In this document: piece by piece, positions 1-8,063 of the stretch | Layout of the letters: each line of letters begins with the position of its first letter | How positions within the stretch are numbered: the first letter of the stretch is position 1 | Source of the DNA: Sphingopyxis panaciterrulae | GTDB taxonomy: Bacteria; Pseudomonadota; Alphaproteobacteria; Sphingomonadales; Sphingomonadaceae | NCBI RefSeq assembly: GCF_014199295.1 | Contig: NZ_JACIJH010000007.1 | Coordinates: forward strand, 1-64,000 | Length of the DNA stretch: 64,000 bases | Direction of reading: 5' to 3' | Made by a program: the position numbers and the translations under genes | The notes under the pieces: model-generated | The model's database searches: none | What the model was told of the DNA's origin: nothing | What the model saw: only the letters and a program-made list of their open reading frames with translations

Positions 1-104
1 CGCGCCCCAATGTCCGACAAAACACCCTCCACAACCCCCCGAACCGCACGGTCCGCGTCCAACCGCACATCAACCCCAGATCCTCGCTTCAGCCAGTTCG
101 CCAT
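1..104 (-). CDS. HisD-like dehydrogenase, N-terminal fragment cut by window edge
   Basis: An open frame starts with ATG at 104-102 on the minus strand, behind a GAAGGA ribosome-binding site, and runs off the left edge. Its 34 complete codons begin MANWLKRGSGVD and continue with a VEGVLSDIGAR-like stretch. This resembles the N-terminus of the histidinol/sulfopropanediol dehydrogenase family, where xxWLKRG followed by VxxILxDIxxRGD is usual. Proteins of this family in catabolic clusters are NAD-dependent dehydrogenases of hydroxyl compounds and need not make histidine. The gene is divergent from the aldehyde dehydrogenase at 290, so the two may share the 105-289 control region and catalyse consecutive alcohol and aldehyde oxidations. 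Only the start is visible, so the family call is tentative. Confidence 0.55.
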   Translation of the reverse strand, partial: MANWLKRGSGVDVRLDADRAVRGVVEGVLSDIGA

Positions 105-289
105 ATTCCACTCATCCTTCGCTGCCAGTCCGTGCGGCTCCGCCTGCCGCCAAACCGCCCGCTACGCGACGGCGCGCCCGCCGCATGACCGTGGAGCGGA
201 TAAAGCGCGAAAAGCCGTCGGGACGCGTGGGAGGCGACGAATAGATGAACGGAAAGGGCGGTTTTCGGCCCATGAGGAAGGATCGCGCC
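105..289. promoter_or_regulatory. Divergent intergenic region, HisD-like / aldehyde dehydrogenase
   Basis: This 185-bp stretch separates two divergent starts and must hold both promoters. The plus-strand gene has an AGGAAGGA ribosome-binding site at about 275-282. No clear -35/-10 pair or palindromic operator was recognised. In-frame ATGs at 245 and 272 exist for the plus-strand gene but lack a good ribosome-binding site. Confidence 0.35.
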
Positions 290-1771
290 ATGAATGCCGA
301 CGATATCTATACCCGCGTGCCGACCGACATGGAGGACTGGCTTGCCCGCCTCGACCTGCGGATGACGATCGGCGGACGGGATGCGCCGGCCGGGGCGACC
401 GGTACCGTCGTCCACGCCTGTACCGAGCGCCCGATCGCCCGCTATCCCGACGCCGATGCGGGCCATGTCGATGCGGCGGTGCGGGTGGCCGCGGCGGCCT
501 TCCCGGCCTGGGCGGCAACGCCGTGGGGCGAGCGCCGGGCCTGTCTCGAGCGCTTTGCCGACGCTCTGCGCACGCAGAGCGACACGCTGGCGCTGATCGT
601 CGCGGCCGAGGCGGGGCGCCCGCTGCGCCGGGCGTGGGGCGAGGTCGCCTTTTCCGCCGACTATGTCCGTATGATCGCGGGCCAGCGCCTGCCGGACAAA
701 GCCTATCGGCGTGCCGGACTCCATGCGGTGCTGAAGCACCGGCCGCTGGGAGTCGTCGGGGCGATCGCGCCTTGGAACGGGCCTGTGATCCTCGCGATCG
801 CGAAGATCGCAAACGCGCTGATCGCGGGCGATACGCTGATCCTGCGGCCGTCGCCCTTCACGCCGCTGTCCGCGCTCTATCTGGGGCGGATGGCGCGCGA
901 CATCTTTCCCGCCGGCGTGCTCAACGTGATTACCGGCGATGCATCGGTCGGCGCGGCGATGACGACGCATCCGGGGATCGCCAAGATATCCTTCACCGGC
1001 TCGACCGCGACCGGCAAGCGCATCGCGGCCGCCGCTGCCCCGACGCTGAAGCGGCTGACGCTGGAATTGGGGGGCAATGATGCCGCCATCGTCCTGGCCG
1101 ACGCCGATCCCGCGGCGGTTGCGGAGACCGTCTATCGCATATCGCTGGAGAATGCCGGGCAGTTCTGCGCCGCGATCAAGCGCCTCTATGTCCACGAGAG
1201 TCTGTACGACAGCGTGCGCGACGCGATCGTGCGCCGCGCCGGCGCGGCGGTCGCCGGCTCCTGCTTCCGCCCCGAAACGACAATGACGCCCGTGCAGAAT
1301 CGGGCGCAGTTCGACCGCGTCTGGTCGCTGTTCGACGATGCGGTCGCCGGCGGGGGACGTGTCGCCGTCGGCGGTGAGCGTCACCGGGGCGAGGGACTGT
1401 TCATCCCGCCAACGCTGGTCGAAGGCGTCGGCGCGGGCGTGCGGCTGGTCGATGAGGAGCAGTTCGGCCCGGTGCTGCCGATCATCGCCTTTCGCGACGA
1501 GGCGGCGGCGATCGCACAGGCGAATTGCGGTCCCTACGGTCTCGGCGGCTCCATCTGGACGCGTGACGTCGATCGCGGGCTGGCGCTGGCCGAGCGGCTC
1601 GATGCCGGCACCGGCTGGGTCAACCAGCACGGCGCCTTCACCGCCGCACTGCCCATGCCCTTCGCCGGGGAGTCGGGGATCGGTATGGACTATGCCGAAT
1701 ATGGTGTGGCGGAGCACAGCCAGGCGATGCTGATCAACGCGCTGTTGCCATCCTCCGCAGACCAGCGCTGA
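290..1771 (+). CDS. NAD(P)-dependent aldehyde dehydrogenase
   Basis: This is an aldehyde dehydrogenase superfamily protein of 493 residues, the usual length, which oxidises an aldehyde to a carboxylic acid. Visible motifs, numbered from the chosen start, are PWN with Asn163, the FTGSTATG cofactor loop, Glu259 in LELGG and the nucleophile Cys293 in GQFC. The start at 290 is chosen over ATGs at 245 and 272 because AGGAAGGA lies at correct spacing. One oddity is that the canonical KPAE cofactor segment reads RPSP, so the Lys that contacts the NAD(P) ribose is Arg186. The substrate is unknown. The gene sits divergently from a HisD-like dehydrogenase and convergently with a TonB-dependent receptor. 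Confidence 0.9.
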   Translation: MNADDIYTRVPTDMEDWLARLDLRMTIGGRDAPAGATGTVVHACTERPIARYPDADAGHVDAAVRVAAAAFPAWAATPWGERRACLERFADALRTQSDTLALIVAAEAGRPLRRAWGEVAFSADYVRMIAGQRLPDKAYRRAGLHAVLKHRPLGVVGAIAPWNGPVILAIAKIANALIAGDTLILRPSPFTPLSALYLGRMARDIFPAGVLNVITGDASVGAAMTTHPGIAKISFTGSTATGKRIAAAAAPTLKRLTLELGGNDAAIVLADADPAAVAETVYRISLENAGQFCAAIKRLYVHESLYDSVRDAIVRRAGAAVAGSCFRPETTMTPVQNRAQFDRVWSLFDDAVAGGGRVAVGGERHRGEGLFIPPTLVEGVGAGVRLVDEEQFGPVLPIIAFRDEAAAIAQANCGPYGLGGSIWTRDVDRGLALAERLDAGTGWVNQHGAFTAALPMPFAGESGIGMDYAEYGVAEHSQAMLINALLPSSADQR

Positions 1772-1774
1772 TCG

Positions 1775-1806
1775 AAAAAAAGCAGGCGGAGCCGAAGTTC
1801 CGCCTG
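1775..1806 (-). terminator. Rho-independent terminator of the TonB receptor gene
   Basis: An 8-bp perfect stem pairs CAGGCGGA (1783-1790) with TCCGCCTG (1799-1806) around an 8-nt loop. It is followed, in minus-strand orientation, by a run of seven T at 1781-1775. It lies between convergent stop codons. The T run serves the minus-strand receptor gene; on the plus strand only a weak T-rich tail follows. Confidence 0.75.
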
Positions 1807-1835
1807 CCGTTTGTCCGGAAAATCCGGATATTCGA

Positions 1836-4145
1836 TCAGAAGGCGTAGTCGAGCCGCATGCCGAAGGTGCGGCGCTCGCCCGGATAGTTGCGCAGATAGG
1901 TCACGCCCGACGTGCGGCCGCCATCGCTGGTCGAGGGCGCCATCGTCGCGCGGTCGGCATATTTATAATCGAAGATATTCTTCATCCAGAACGACAGCTC
2001 GATCCCCTCGTGGATGAAGCCGATACGGGCGTTGGCGAGCTTGATCGAACCCTGGTCCTGCTGCTCGTTGCCCGACGTATATCTGCCGGACATATAATTA
2101 TAATCGCCGCGGATATAGGCATCGACGCCCGCGAAGAGGTCGGGGATGTTGTATGCGGCCGACAGCGAATATTGATATTTTGAGGTGCGGGCGATCTGGT
2201 TGCCGCCGACCTCGTCGGTGCATCCCACGACGACGACGGTGCTGCCCGGATAATTGCCGCAGGCGGCGCTGAGGTCGCCGTCGATGAAGCCGTCCCGATA
2301 TTTGGGATCGGAGATGCTGCCCGCCGCCGAGATCGAGAAATCGGGGGTGATGTAATAGGTCAGATCGCCCTCGATCCCCTTCACCCGCGCGTCGCCGAGG
2401 TTGGAGACCACCGACAACGGCGTTCCGGTGACGCCGCGCTGACCCTGTATCCCAGTCCAGTCGATGTAATAGACGTCGGCGTTGAAGCGCAGCTTGTTGT
2501 CGAGCACACGGCCCTTGAGGCCGACCTCATAGGTCCAGTTGGTTTCGAGGCCATAGGTGAACAGTTCCGGCTGCACCTGGAAGGCGTTCGAGTTGAACCC
2601 GCCGGTCTTGGCGCCCTTTGCGATCGACGCATAGGCCACGAGGTCCGGCTGAAGCTCGTAATTGGCGGTGAAGCGCGGCGTCCAGTAACTGAACGACTGA
2701 TCGCCGACGATCCGCGTGCCGTTGTAGAACTCCGAAGCGCCGACGCCGTTGAACTTCTGCTTCTCGTGCGTCCAGCGCAATTCGGCAGTGACGTTGAACG
2801 CCGGGGTGATCTCATAGCCGAGCGATCCATAGATCGCCCGTCCTCGCGACACGATCCGCCCGCCGTTGGTCGAAAAGGCGATGGGTTCGGAATCGGGCTC
2901 GCCGACCGGCTGCGCCGACACCGCGGTGACGTTGGTGATATCGGAATTATAGCCGTAAAAGCCCAGCGAATAGGAGAAGGGCGAGCCGTCGTTCGACTGC
3001 AGGCGGATGTCGACCGCCTTGTCGGTGCTGTCGGGCGACAGGGCCGACACGAAGGTCTGGCGCGACCGCGTCCCCACCGTCGGCTGGTTGATCGCATCGG
3101 GATCCGACGTCGTGTCGACGAGCTGCGAATAGGCCGCCTTGGAATAGCTGGCGGTGGCGGACAGCGTCGCGAAGTCGAGGTCGTAGGCGATCGTGCCATA
3201 GGCCATCTTGTTGCTGCCGCGCAGGCCATAGCCGACATTTTCATCGACGTTGACCGACGCCACCGTTTCCAGCGGACCGCAATAGAGGGTGTTGAACGTC
3301 GTGCCGTTCCATACCGTTTCCGAACCGCAGTTGTTTTCGGTCGTCGGGCGCTGCCGCAACGGCACGGCGCGATTGCTGACCCGCGAATACATGCCGAACA
3401 GGTTGATCTGGAGCCGGTCGACCGGCTCGATGAGGAGGTTGATGCCATAGGCGTAATTGCCGTCATAGCCGCCGATATAGTTGCCGGTGCGATCGTTCTT
3501 GATCGTGCCGTCGAACTTGCCCCAGCCGCCGAAGATGCGCGCCGCGGCATGATCGCCGATCGGCACATTCACGCCGCCCTTGTAGATCTGGCGTCCGCGG
3601 TTGCCGATTTCGGCCGAAACCTTGCCGGACACTTCGCCCAGTTGGGGCTGGACCGTGATGTAATTGATCGCACCGGCGAAGGTGTTGCGGCCATAGAGCG
3701 CGGCCTGCGGCCCCTTGGCGACTTCGAGGCGATTGAGTTCGAGCATCCCGAACTCGAGCCCGGTGCGGTTGTTGAGATAGACGCCGTCGATGAAGACGCC
3801 GACATTGCCCTGCAGCGAGGTCTGGTCGATCTGCGAAACGCCGCGGATCGTCGGGGCGGCATAGGCGCCGTTGACGTCCTGAAAGGTCAGGCCCGGCGTC
3901 ATCGCGGCGATATCGCGAAGGCCGGTGGCACCCGACCGGGTGATTTCTTCCGAACTGAAGGCGGAGATCGCGATCGGGACGTTGATCGGATTCTCTTCGC
4001 GTTTGCGCGCCGTGACGACGATGTCGCTGCCCGCCGACGCCCTGGTTTCGTCGCCGGCATCCTGGGCATAGGCGGGGCAGGCGGCCGTCCCCATCAACCC
4101 GAGAACGGACAACCCCGATATAAGCTTCGAACGATTTCTAGCCAC
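1836..4145 (-). CDS. TonB-dependent outer-membrane receptor
   Basis: This is a TonB-dependent receptor of about 769 residues: a signal peptide ending near AYAQ, a TonB-box-like region before DIVVTARKREE, a plug domain with SGATGLRDIAAMTPG, and a 22-strand-type barrel ending in the aromatic C-terminus LDYAF. It would import a large or scarce substrate across the outer membrane using TonB energy. The start is taken as GTG at 4145, which follows AGGGAG at good spacing and begins a proper signal sequence (VARNRSKLISG). The frame stays open upstream to an ATG at 4265, but the extra 40 residues do not look like a leader. It is divergent from the aldehyde dehydrogenase/GMC pair, suggesting that it imports their substrate. 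The substrate itself cannot be read from the sequence. Confidence 0.9.
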   Translation of the reverse strand: MARNRSKLISGLSVLGLMGTAACPAYAQDAGDETRASAGSDIVVTARKREENPINVPIAISAFSSEEITRSGATGLRDIAAMTPGLTFQDVNGAYAAPTIRGVSQIDQTSLQGNVGVFIDGVYLNNRTGLEFGMLELNRLEVAKGPQAALYGRNTFAGAINYITVQPQLGEVSGKVSAEIGNRGRQIYKGGVNVPIGDHAAARIFGGWGKFDGTIKNDRTGNYIGGYDGNYAYGINLLIEPVDRLQINLFGMYSRVSNRAVPLRQRPTTENNCGSETVWNGTTFNTLYCGPLETVASVNVDENVGYGLRGSNKMAYGTIAYDLDFATLSATASYSKAAYSQLVDTTSDPDAINQPTVGTRSRQTFVSALSPDSTDKAVDIRLQSNDGSPFSYSLGFYGYNSDITNVTAVSAQPVGEPDSEPIAFSTNGGRIVSRGRAIYGSLGYEITPAFNVTAELRWTHEKQKFNGVGASEFYNGTRIVGDQSFSYWTPRFTANYELQPDLVAYASIAKGAKTGGFNSNAFQVQPELFTYGLETNWTYEVGLKGRVLDNKLRFNADVYYIDWTGIQGQRGVTGTPLSVVSNLGDARVKGIEGDLTYYITPDFSISAAGSISDPKYRDGFIDGDLSAACGNYPGSTVVVVGCTDEVGGNQIARTSKYQYSLSAAYNIPDLFAGVDAYIRGDYNYMSGRYTSGNEQQDQGSIKLANARIGFIHEGIELSFWMKNIFDYKYADRATMAPSTSDGGRTSGVTYLRNYPGERRTFGMRLDYAF

Positions 4146-4444
4146 TAGTCGACTCCCTAGATACTGTCGTTGAACGATGCGGCCTCCTGCGAAATGCGAA
4201 GCCAGGCTGCGCCGCTCTATGTCGGCTGCCTCGCGAGAGAGAGGGCAAGGCGGGAGCCGGTTCAATCGAGGAAAGCCATAGTTATCGCTAGGCGAGAAGC
4301 GGGTGCCGCCCGCCCCGGAATCCGGGCCTTTCGTCGGGACGCAATGGTCGCCTGCCGATTAAACGCCGGATCGCATTCGCGCCGGACCGGCCTGTCCGCT
4401 ACGCCTGCCTTTCGTGCATTCCCGACAGAAAGTGGTGACACAGG
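4146..4444. promoter_or_regulatory. Divergent control region, TonB receptor / aldehyde dehydrogenase
   Basis: These 299 bp lie between two divergent starts. They contain no convincing open frame and must carry both promoters. No clear palindromic operator or consensus -35/-10 pair was recognised. There is a CTAG-rich patch near 4143-4160 next to the receptor start. Confidence 0.3.
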
Positions 4445-5956
4445 ATGCAGCTTCTTCCCTTCGTCGCACCCCGGACCGACGCCGGGCGCGCCCTTGTCGA
4501 GCGGCCCGGCGATTGCCGGCTGTTCATCGACGGCGAATGGCGGTCGCCGCTGGGTGGCGAGTGGATCGAAACGCTCGATCCCGCCACGGGGCGGCCGCTG
4601 GCCCGCATCGCGTCGGGATCGGCGGCGGATGTCGATACCGCCGTGGCGGCGGCGCGGCGCGCGCTGTCGGGACCGTGGGCAAGGATGGTGCCCGCCGAAC
4701 GATCGGCGGTGCTCGCGCGCATCGCCGACCTGATCGAGGCCGAGATCGACGCGCTCGCCGAAATCGAGAGCCTCGACCAGGGCAAGCCGCTGGGGCTGGC
4801 GCGCTGGGCGGAGTTGCCCGGGGCGGCGGCCCAGTTCCGCTATTTCGCCGGTCTCGTCCACGGCATCGAGGGGGCGGTCGTCGCGCCGTCGGTCACCTAT
4901 CAGCCCGAGGGGCGCGAAGTACACGCCTGGACGCTGCGCGAGCCGGTCGGCGTCGTCGGGGCGATCGTGCCGTGGAATTCCCCGCTGATCCTGACCGCGA
5001 TGAAGGTCGCGCCGGCGCTGGCCGCAGGCTGTTCGATCGTCCTCAAGCCCGCCGAACTGACGTCGCTGTCGGCGCTGCGCCTGGCCGATATCGTCGCGCG
5101 CGCCGGTGTACCGAAAGGGGTGTTCAACGTCGTGACCGGTTATGGCGCGACCGCGGGGGCGGCCCTGGCGAGTCATCCGGGCGTCGACAAGATCGCCTTC
5201 ACCGGATCGACCGCGACCGGCCGCGCCATCGTCCGTGCCTCGGCCGACAATCTGGCGCGCGTCACGCTGGAACTCGGCGGAAAGTCACCGGCCATCGTCC
5301 TGCCCGACGCCGAACTCGACCTTGCGATTCCGGGTATCGCGAACGGGATATTCGGAAACGGCGGACAGGTCTGCGTGGCCAATTCGCGCGTCTATGCGCA
5401 TGAGGACATCTTCGACGCGCTCGTCGACGGTCTCGCCGCGCAGGCGGCCGGACTCGCCCTTGGGCACCAACTCAACCCCGACACCGCCATGAGGCCGCTG
5501 GTTTCGGCGGCGCAGGCCGAGCGGGTGGCGGGATTCGTCGACGAGGCGCGCCGCGACGGGGCCAGCATCGTCTGTGGCGGCGATCGCCTGGGCGAAACGG
5601 GCGCCTTCTTCGCGCCGACAATCGTGGCGGATATCGGGGGCAGTCACCGCATTTCGCAGGAAGAGGTTTTCGGCCCGGTGCTCGTCGTCCATCGCTATCG
5701 CGACCTCGACGCCGTGGTCGGGCAGGCGAACGACAGCCCCTACGGCCTCGCCGCGAGCGTCTGGACCCGATCCTTCTCCGACGCGCACCGCCTGTCGCGG
5801 CGGATCGAGGCGGGGACGGTGTGGATCAACACCCATTCGATGTTCGATCCCGCGCTGACCATCGGCGGGTTCAAGCAATCGGGCTATGGCCGCGACAGCG
5901 GCCGGCAGGCGCTCGACAATTACCTCGAATGGAAGACGATCTGTGCCGTCGTCTGA
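4445..5956 (+). CDS. NAD(P)-dependent aldehyde dehydrogenase
   Basis: This is a 503-residue aldehyde dehydrogenase with all signature elements: PWNSP with Asn178, KPAE with Lys201, FTGSTATG near 252-259, Glu276 in LELGGKSP and the nucleophile Cys310 in GGQVC. It should oxidise the aldehyde made by the neighbouring GMC enzyme. Its stop codon lies inside the start region of that gene (14-bp overlap), so the two are probably translationally coupled and form one operon. It is not a close copy of the aldehyde dehydrogenase at 290, which has an altered KPAE motif. The ribosome-binding site is weak. A TonB-dependent receptor is transcribed divergently. Confidence 0.92.
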   Translation: MQLLPFVAPRTDAGRALVERPGDCRLFIDGEWRSPLGGEWIETLDPATGRPLARIASGSAADVDTAVAAARRALSGPWARMVPAERSAVLARIADLIEAEIDALAEIESLDQGKPLGLARWAELPGAAAQFRYFAGLVHGIEGAVVAPSVTYQPEGREVHAWTLREPVGVVGAIVPWNSPLILTAMKVAPALAAGCSIVLKPAELTSLSALRLADIVARAGVPKGVFNVVTGYGATAGAALASHPGVDKIAFTGSTATGRAIVRASADNLARVTLELGGKSPAIVLPDAELDLAIPGIANGIFGNGGQVCVANSRVYAHEDIFDALVDGLAAQAAGLALGHQLNPDTAMRPLVSAAQAERVAGFVDEARRDGASIVCGGDRLGETGAFFAPTIVADIGGSHRISQEEVFGPVLVVHRYRDLDAVVGQANDSPYGLAASVWTRSFSDAHRLSRRIEAGTVWINTHSMFDPALTIGGFKQSGYGRDSGRQALDNYLEWKTICAVV

Positions 5957-7523
5957 TCGCACTGCGGGCGCGGCCGACCTGCTTGCGGGCAGGTGGGATT
6001 ATATCGTCGTCGGGGCGGGGTCGGCGGGCTGCGTCCTCGCCAACCGGCTGAGCGAGGACGGCACGGCGACCGTCCTGCTGATCGAGGCGGGCGGTGCGGA
6101 AACCGACCCCGACGTCGCGATCCCGCAACGTTGGCCCTTCCTGGCCGGCGGGCGGCACGACTGGCAATACCGGTCGGTCGATCAGGCGGGACTCGGCGGA
6201 CGCAGCATCGCGCAGCCGCGGGGCAGGGGACTCGGCGGGTCGAGCCTGATCAACGCCATGGGATTCCAGCGCGGATCGCGCGCGGTCTTCGACGACTGGG
6301 GTCGGATCACCGGCGACGCGGGGTGGAGTTGGCAGGGGCTGCTGCCCTTTTTCCGTCGGCTGGAGAATGCGTCTGGCGGCGCCGACGCCTGGCGCGGCAG
6401 CGGCGGCCCGCTCGACGTTCTCGCGCTGTCGTCGGCATCCGGTCGCAGCCCTTTCGCCGAAGCTGTGGTGGAAGCCGGCGTCGCGGCGGGACACGCGTAT
6501 AACCCGGACTGGAACGGGGTGTCGGACGAAGGCACGGTCTGGACCCAACTGGTGATGGCCGAGGGGCGCCGGGTGACCGCGGCCAGCGCCTATCTGGACC
6601 CGGTGCGCGGCCGATCCAATCTGGGCGTGCTGACCGACGCGCAGGTCATGCGCGTGTCGATCGAAGCCCGGCGCGCGCGCCATATCCTCCTGCGTCACGG
6701 CGACGACGGCCATGTGCTGCGCGCGGAACGCGAGATCATCCTGGCGGCAGGCGCGATCGATTCACCGCGATTGCTGATGCTGTCGGGCATCGGCGATGCG
6801 CGCGCGTTGTCGGACATCGGCATCGCCCCGGTCGTCGACCTGCCGGACGTCGGAGACCATCTTGCCGACCATCCGCTGGTGCCCGCGATGCTGTTTGCGG
6901 CGCGGCGTCCGCTGCCCGGATCGCGGTTCAACCATTGCGAGAGCATGGTGATCGCCCGGTCGAGCCTGGCGCGGGGCAGGGCCGACCTGCAATTGATGGT
7001 CCTGTCGGTCCCGAACGTCGCGCCGCAGTTCGGCGCGCCGCCGCCGGACAGTTTTTCCGTGCTTCCCGGCCTGATCGATCCGCGCAGCCGCGGCTCGGTC
7101 AAGCTGACGGCGGCCGATCCCTTCGCTCCCGCCGCCATCGATCCCGGCTATCTGTCCGACCCGGCCGATGCCGCGATCCTGGCCGAGGGGTTCGCCATGG
7201 CGCGCCGCATCATGGCGCAGCCGGCGCTGCGCGATTGGGTCGGCGACGAACTGGCGCCGGGACCCCATATCTTCGGCGATGCGCTGATTCCGATCATCCG
7301 TCAGGCGGCGTCGCCCTTTTTCCACCCGGTCTCGACCTGCCGCATGGGGCGGGTGGATGCGACCGGCGCCGTGCTCGACCCGCGCTGCCGGGTTCGCGGC
7401 GTCGCGGGGCTTCGCGTCGTCGATGCCTCGATATTCCCGACCCTGCCCAATGCGATGACCAATGCCGCGGTCGTCGCCGCCGCCGAGCGGGCGTCCGACC
7501 TGATCCGCGAGGACGCGGCCTGA
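5943..7523 (+). CDS. GMC-family FAD-dependent alcohol oxidoreductase
   Basis: This glucose-methanol-choline oxidoreductase of about 526 residues oxidises a primary alcohol to an aldehyde with FAD. It has the FAD-binding VVGAGSAGC (GxGxxG at 24-29), GMC signature 1 from about residue 94 (GRGLGGSSLINAMG), signature 2 GAIDSPRLLMLSGIG, and the C-terminal catalytic pair His461 (FFHPVSTCRMG) and Asn507 (MTNAAVV). The start is taken as GTG at 5943, behind GGAAGA and overlapping the preceding aldehyde dehydrogenase gene by 14 bp. An in-frame ATG at 5886 would lie deeper in that gene. The pair resembles choline or polyethylene-glycol dehydrogenase/aldehyde dehydrogenase modules. The actual substrate is unknown. 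Confidence 0.9.
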   Translation: MPSSDRTAGAADLLAGRWDYIVVGAGSAGCVLANRLSEDGTATVLLIEAGGAETDPDVAIPQRWPFLAGGRHDWQYRSVDQAGLGGRSIAQPRGRGLGGSSLINAMGFQRGSRAVFDDWGRITGDAGWSWQGLLPFFRRLENASGGADAWRGSGGPLDVLALSSASGRSPFAEAVVEAGVAAGHAYNPDWNGVSDEGTVWTQLVMAEGRRVTAASAYLDPVRGRSNLGVLTDAQVMRVSIEARRARHILLRHGDDGHVLRAEREIILAAGAIDSPRLLMLSGIGDARALSDIGIAPVVDLPDVGDHLADHPLVPAMLFAARRPLPGSRFNHCESMVIARSSLARGRADLQLMVLSVPNVAPQFGAPPPDSFSVLPGLIDPRSRGSVKLTAADPFAPAAIDPGYLSDPADAAILAEGFAMARRIMAQPALRDWVGDELAPGPHIFGDALIPIIRQAASPFFHPVSTCRMGRVDATGAVLDPRCRVRGVAGLRVVDASIFPTLPNAMTNAAVVAAAERASDLIREDAA

Positions 7524-7548
7524 CCCGTCCGTTTCAAAGGAGTGCCCG

Positions 7549-8040
7549 ATGATGCGCCGCCTGTCCTTCGCCCTTTCGTTGCTGGCCCTCTCCGCCTGCG
7601 CGCTGCCGTCGCCGATGCGCGCCGAGCCGCCGTCGGCCGAACCCGCCCCCGCCGACGGCGCGGATGCGGTGCGCGACGCGCTCTGGCAAAAGGAGGTCGC
7701 GATCTACGAAGGGCGGAGCCGCGGCGATCTCAGCTATTATGTCGGCAATGCGTCGCCGGCCTTTCTGGCCTGGACCTCGGGCACGAAGGAACCTTTTCGC
7801 AAGGACGCGCTCGAAGCCGGCATGGCGACAATGAAGGGGCGCGGGCAGGAGGCGATCACCACCCGCTTCCTCGATTTCTCGCTCTCGGGCGACACGGCGA
7901 TCCTCTATTATCGCAACCATCGCACGCGCCTTCCCGACGGGACCGCGGTCGATCAGACCTATGACAACATCCATGTCTGGCAATGGGCCGACGGAGTCTG
8001 GAAGGTGCTGGCCAGCATGTCGCGCCATGCCGAGGAATAG
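7549..8040 (+). CDS. SnoaL/DUF4440-like small lipoprotein
   Basis: This is a 163-residue protein with a lipoprotein leader (LLALSAC, lipid-modified Cys near residue 17) and a short Pro/Ala linker. The rest is a cone-shaped NTF2/SnoaL-like domain recognisable from WQKEVAIYEGRSRGDLSYY at its start and WQWADGVWKVLASM at its end. Such domains are small-molecule-binding or catalytic folds, often of unknown role. It starts at ATG 7549 or the adjacent ATG 7552, behind a strong AAAGGAG. It lies 25 bp after the GMC oxidoreductase, so it probably belongs to the same operon. Its exact role is not known. Confidence 0.75.
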   Translation: MMRRLSFALSLLALSACALPSPMRAEPPSAEPAPADGADAVRDALWQKEVAIYEGRSRGDLSYYVGNASPAFLAWTSGTKEPFRKDALEAGMATMKGRGQEAITTRFLDFSLSGDTAILYYRNHRTRLPDGTAVDQTYDNIHVWQWADGVWKVLASMSRHAEE

Positions 8041-8063
8041 GCGGCGGGCACCGCCGGCCGGCA

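Noticed and set aside
8042..8056. Small hairpin CGGCGG-GCA-CCGCCG between convergent stops of the SnoaL-like and M24 genes
   Set aside because: Short stem in GC-rich DNA without a T run on either strand; not enough to call a terminator.
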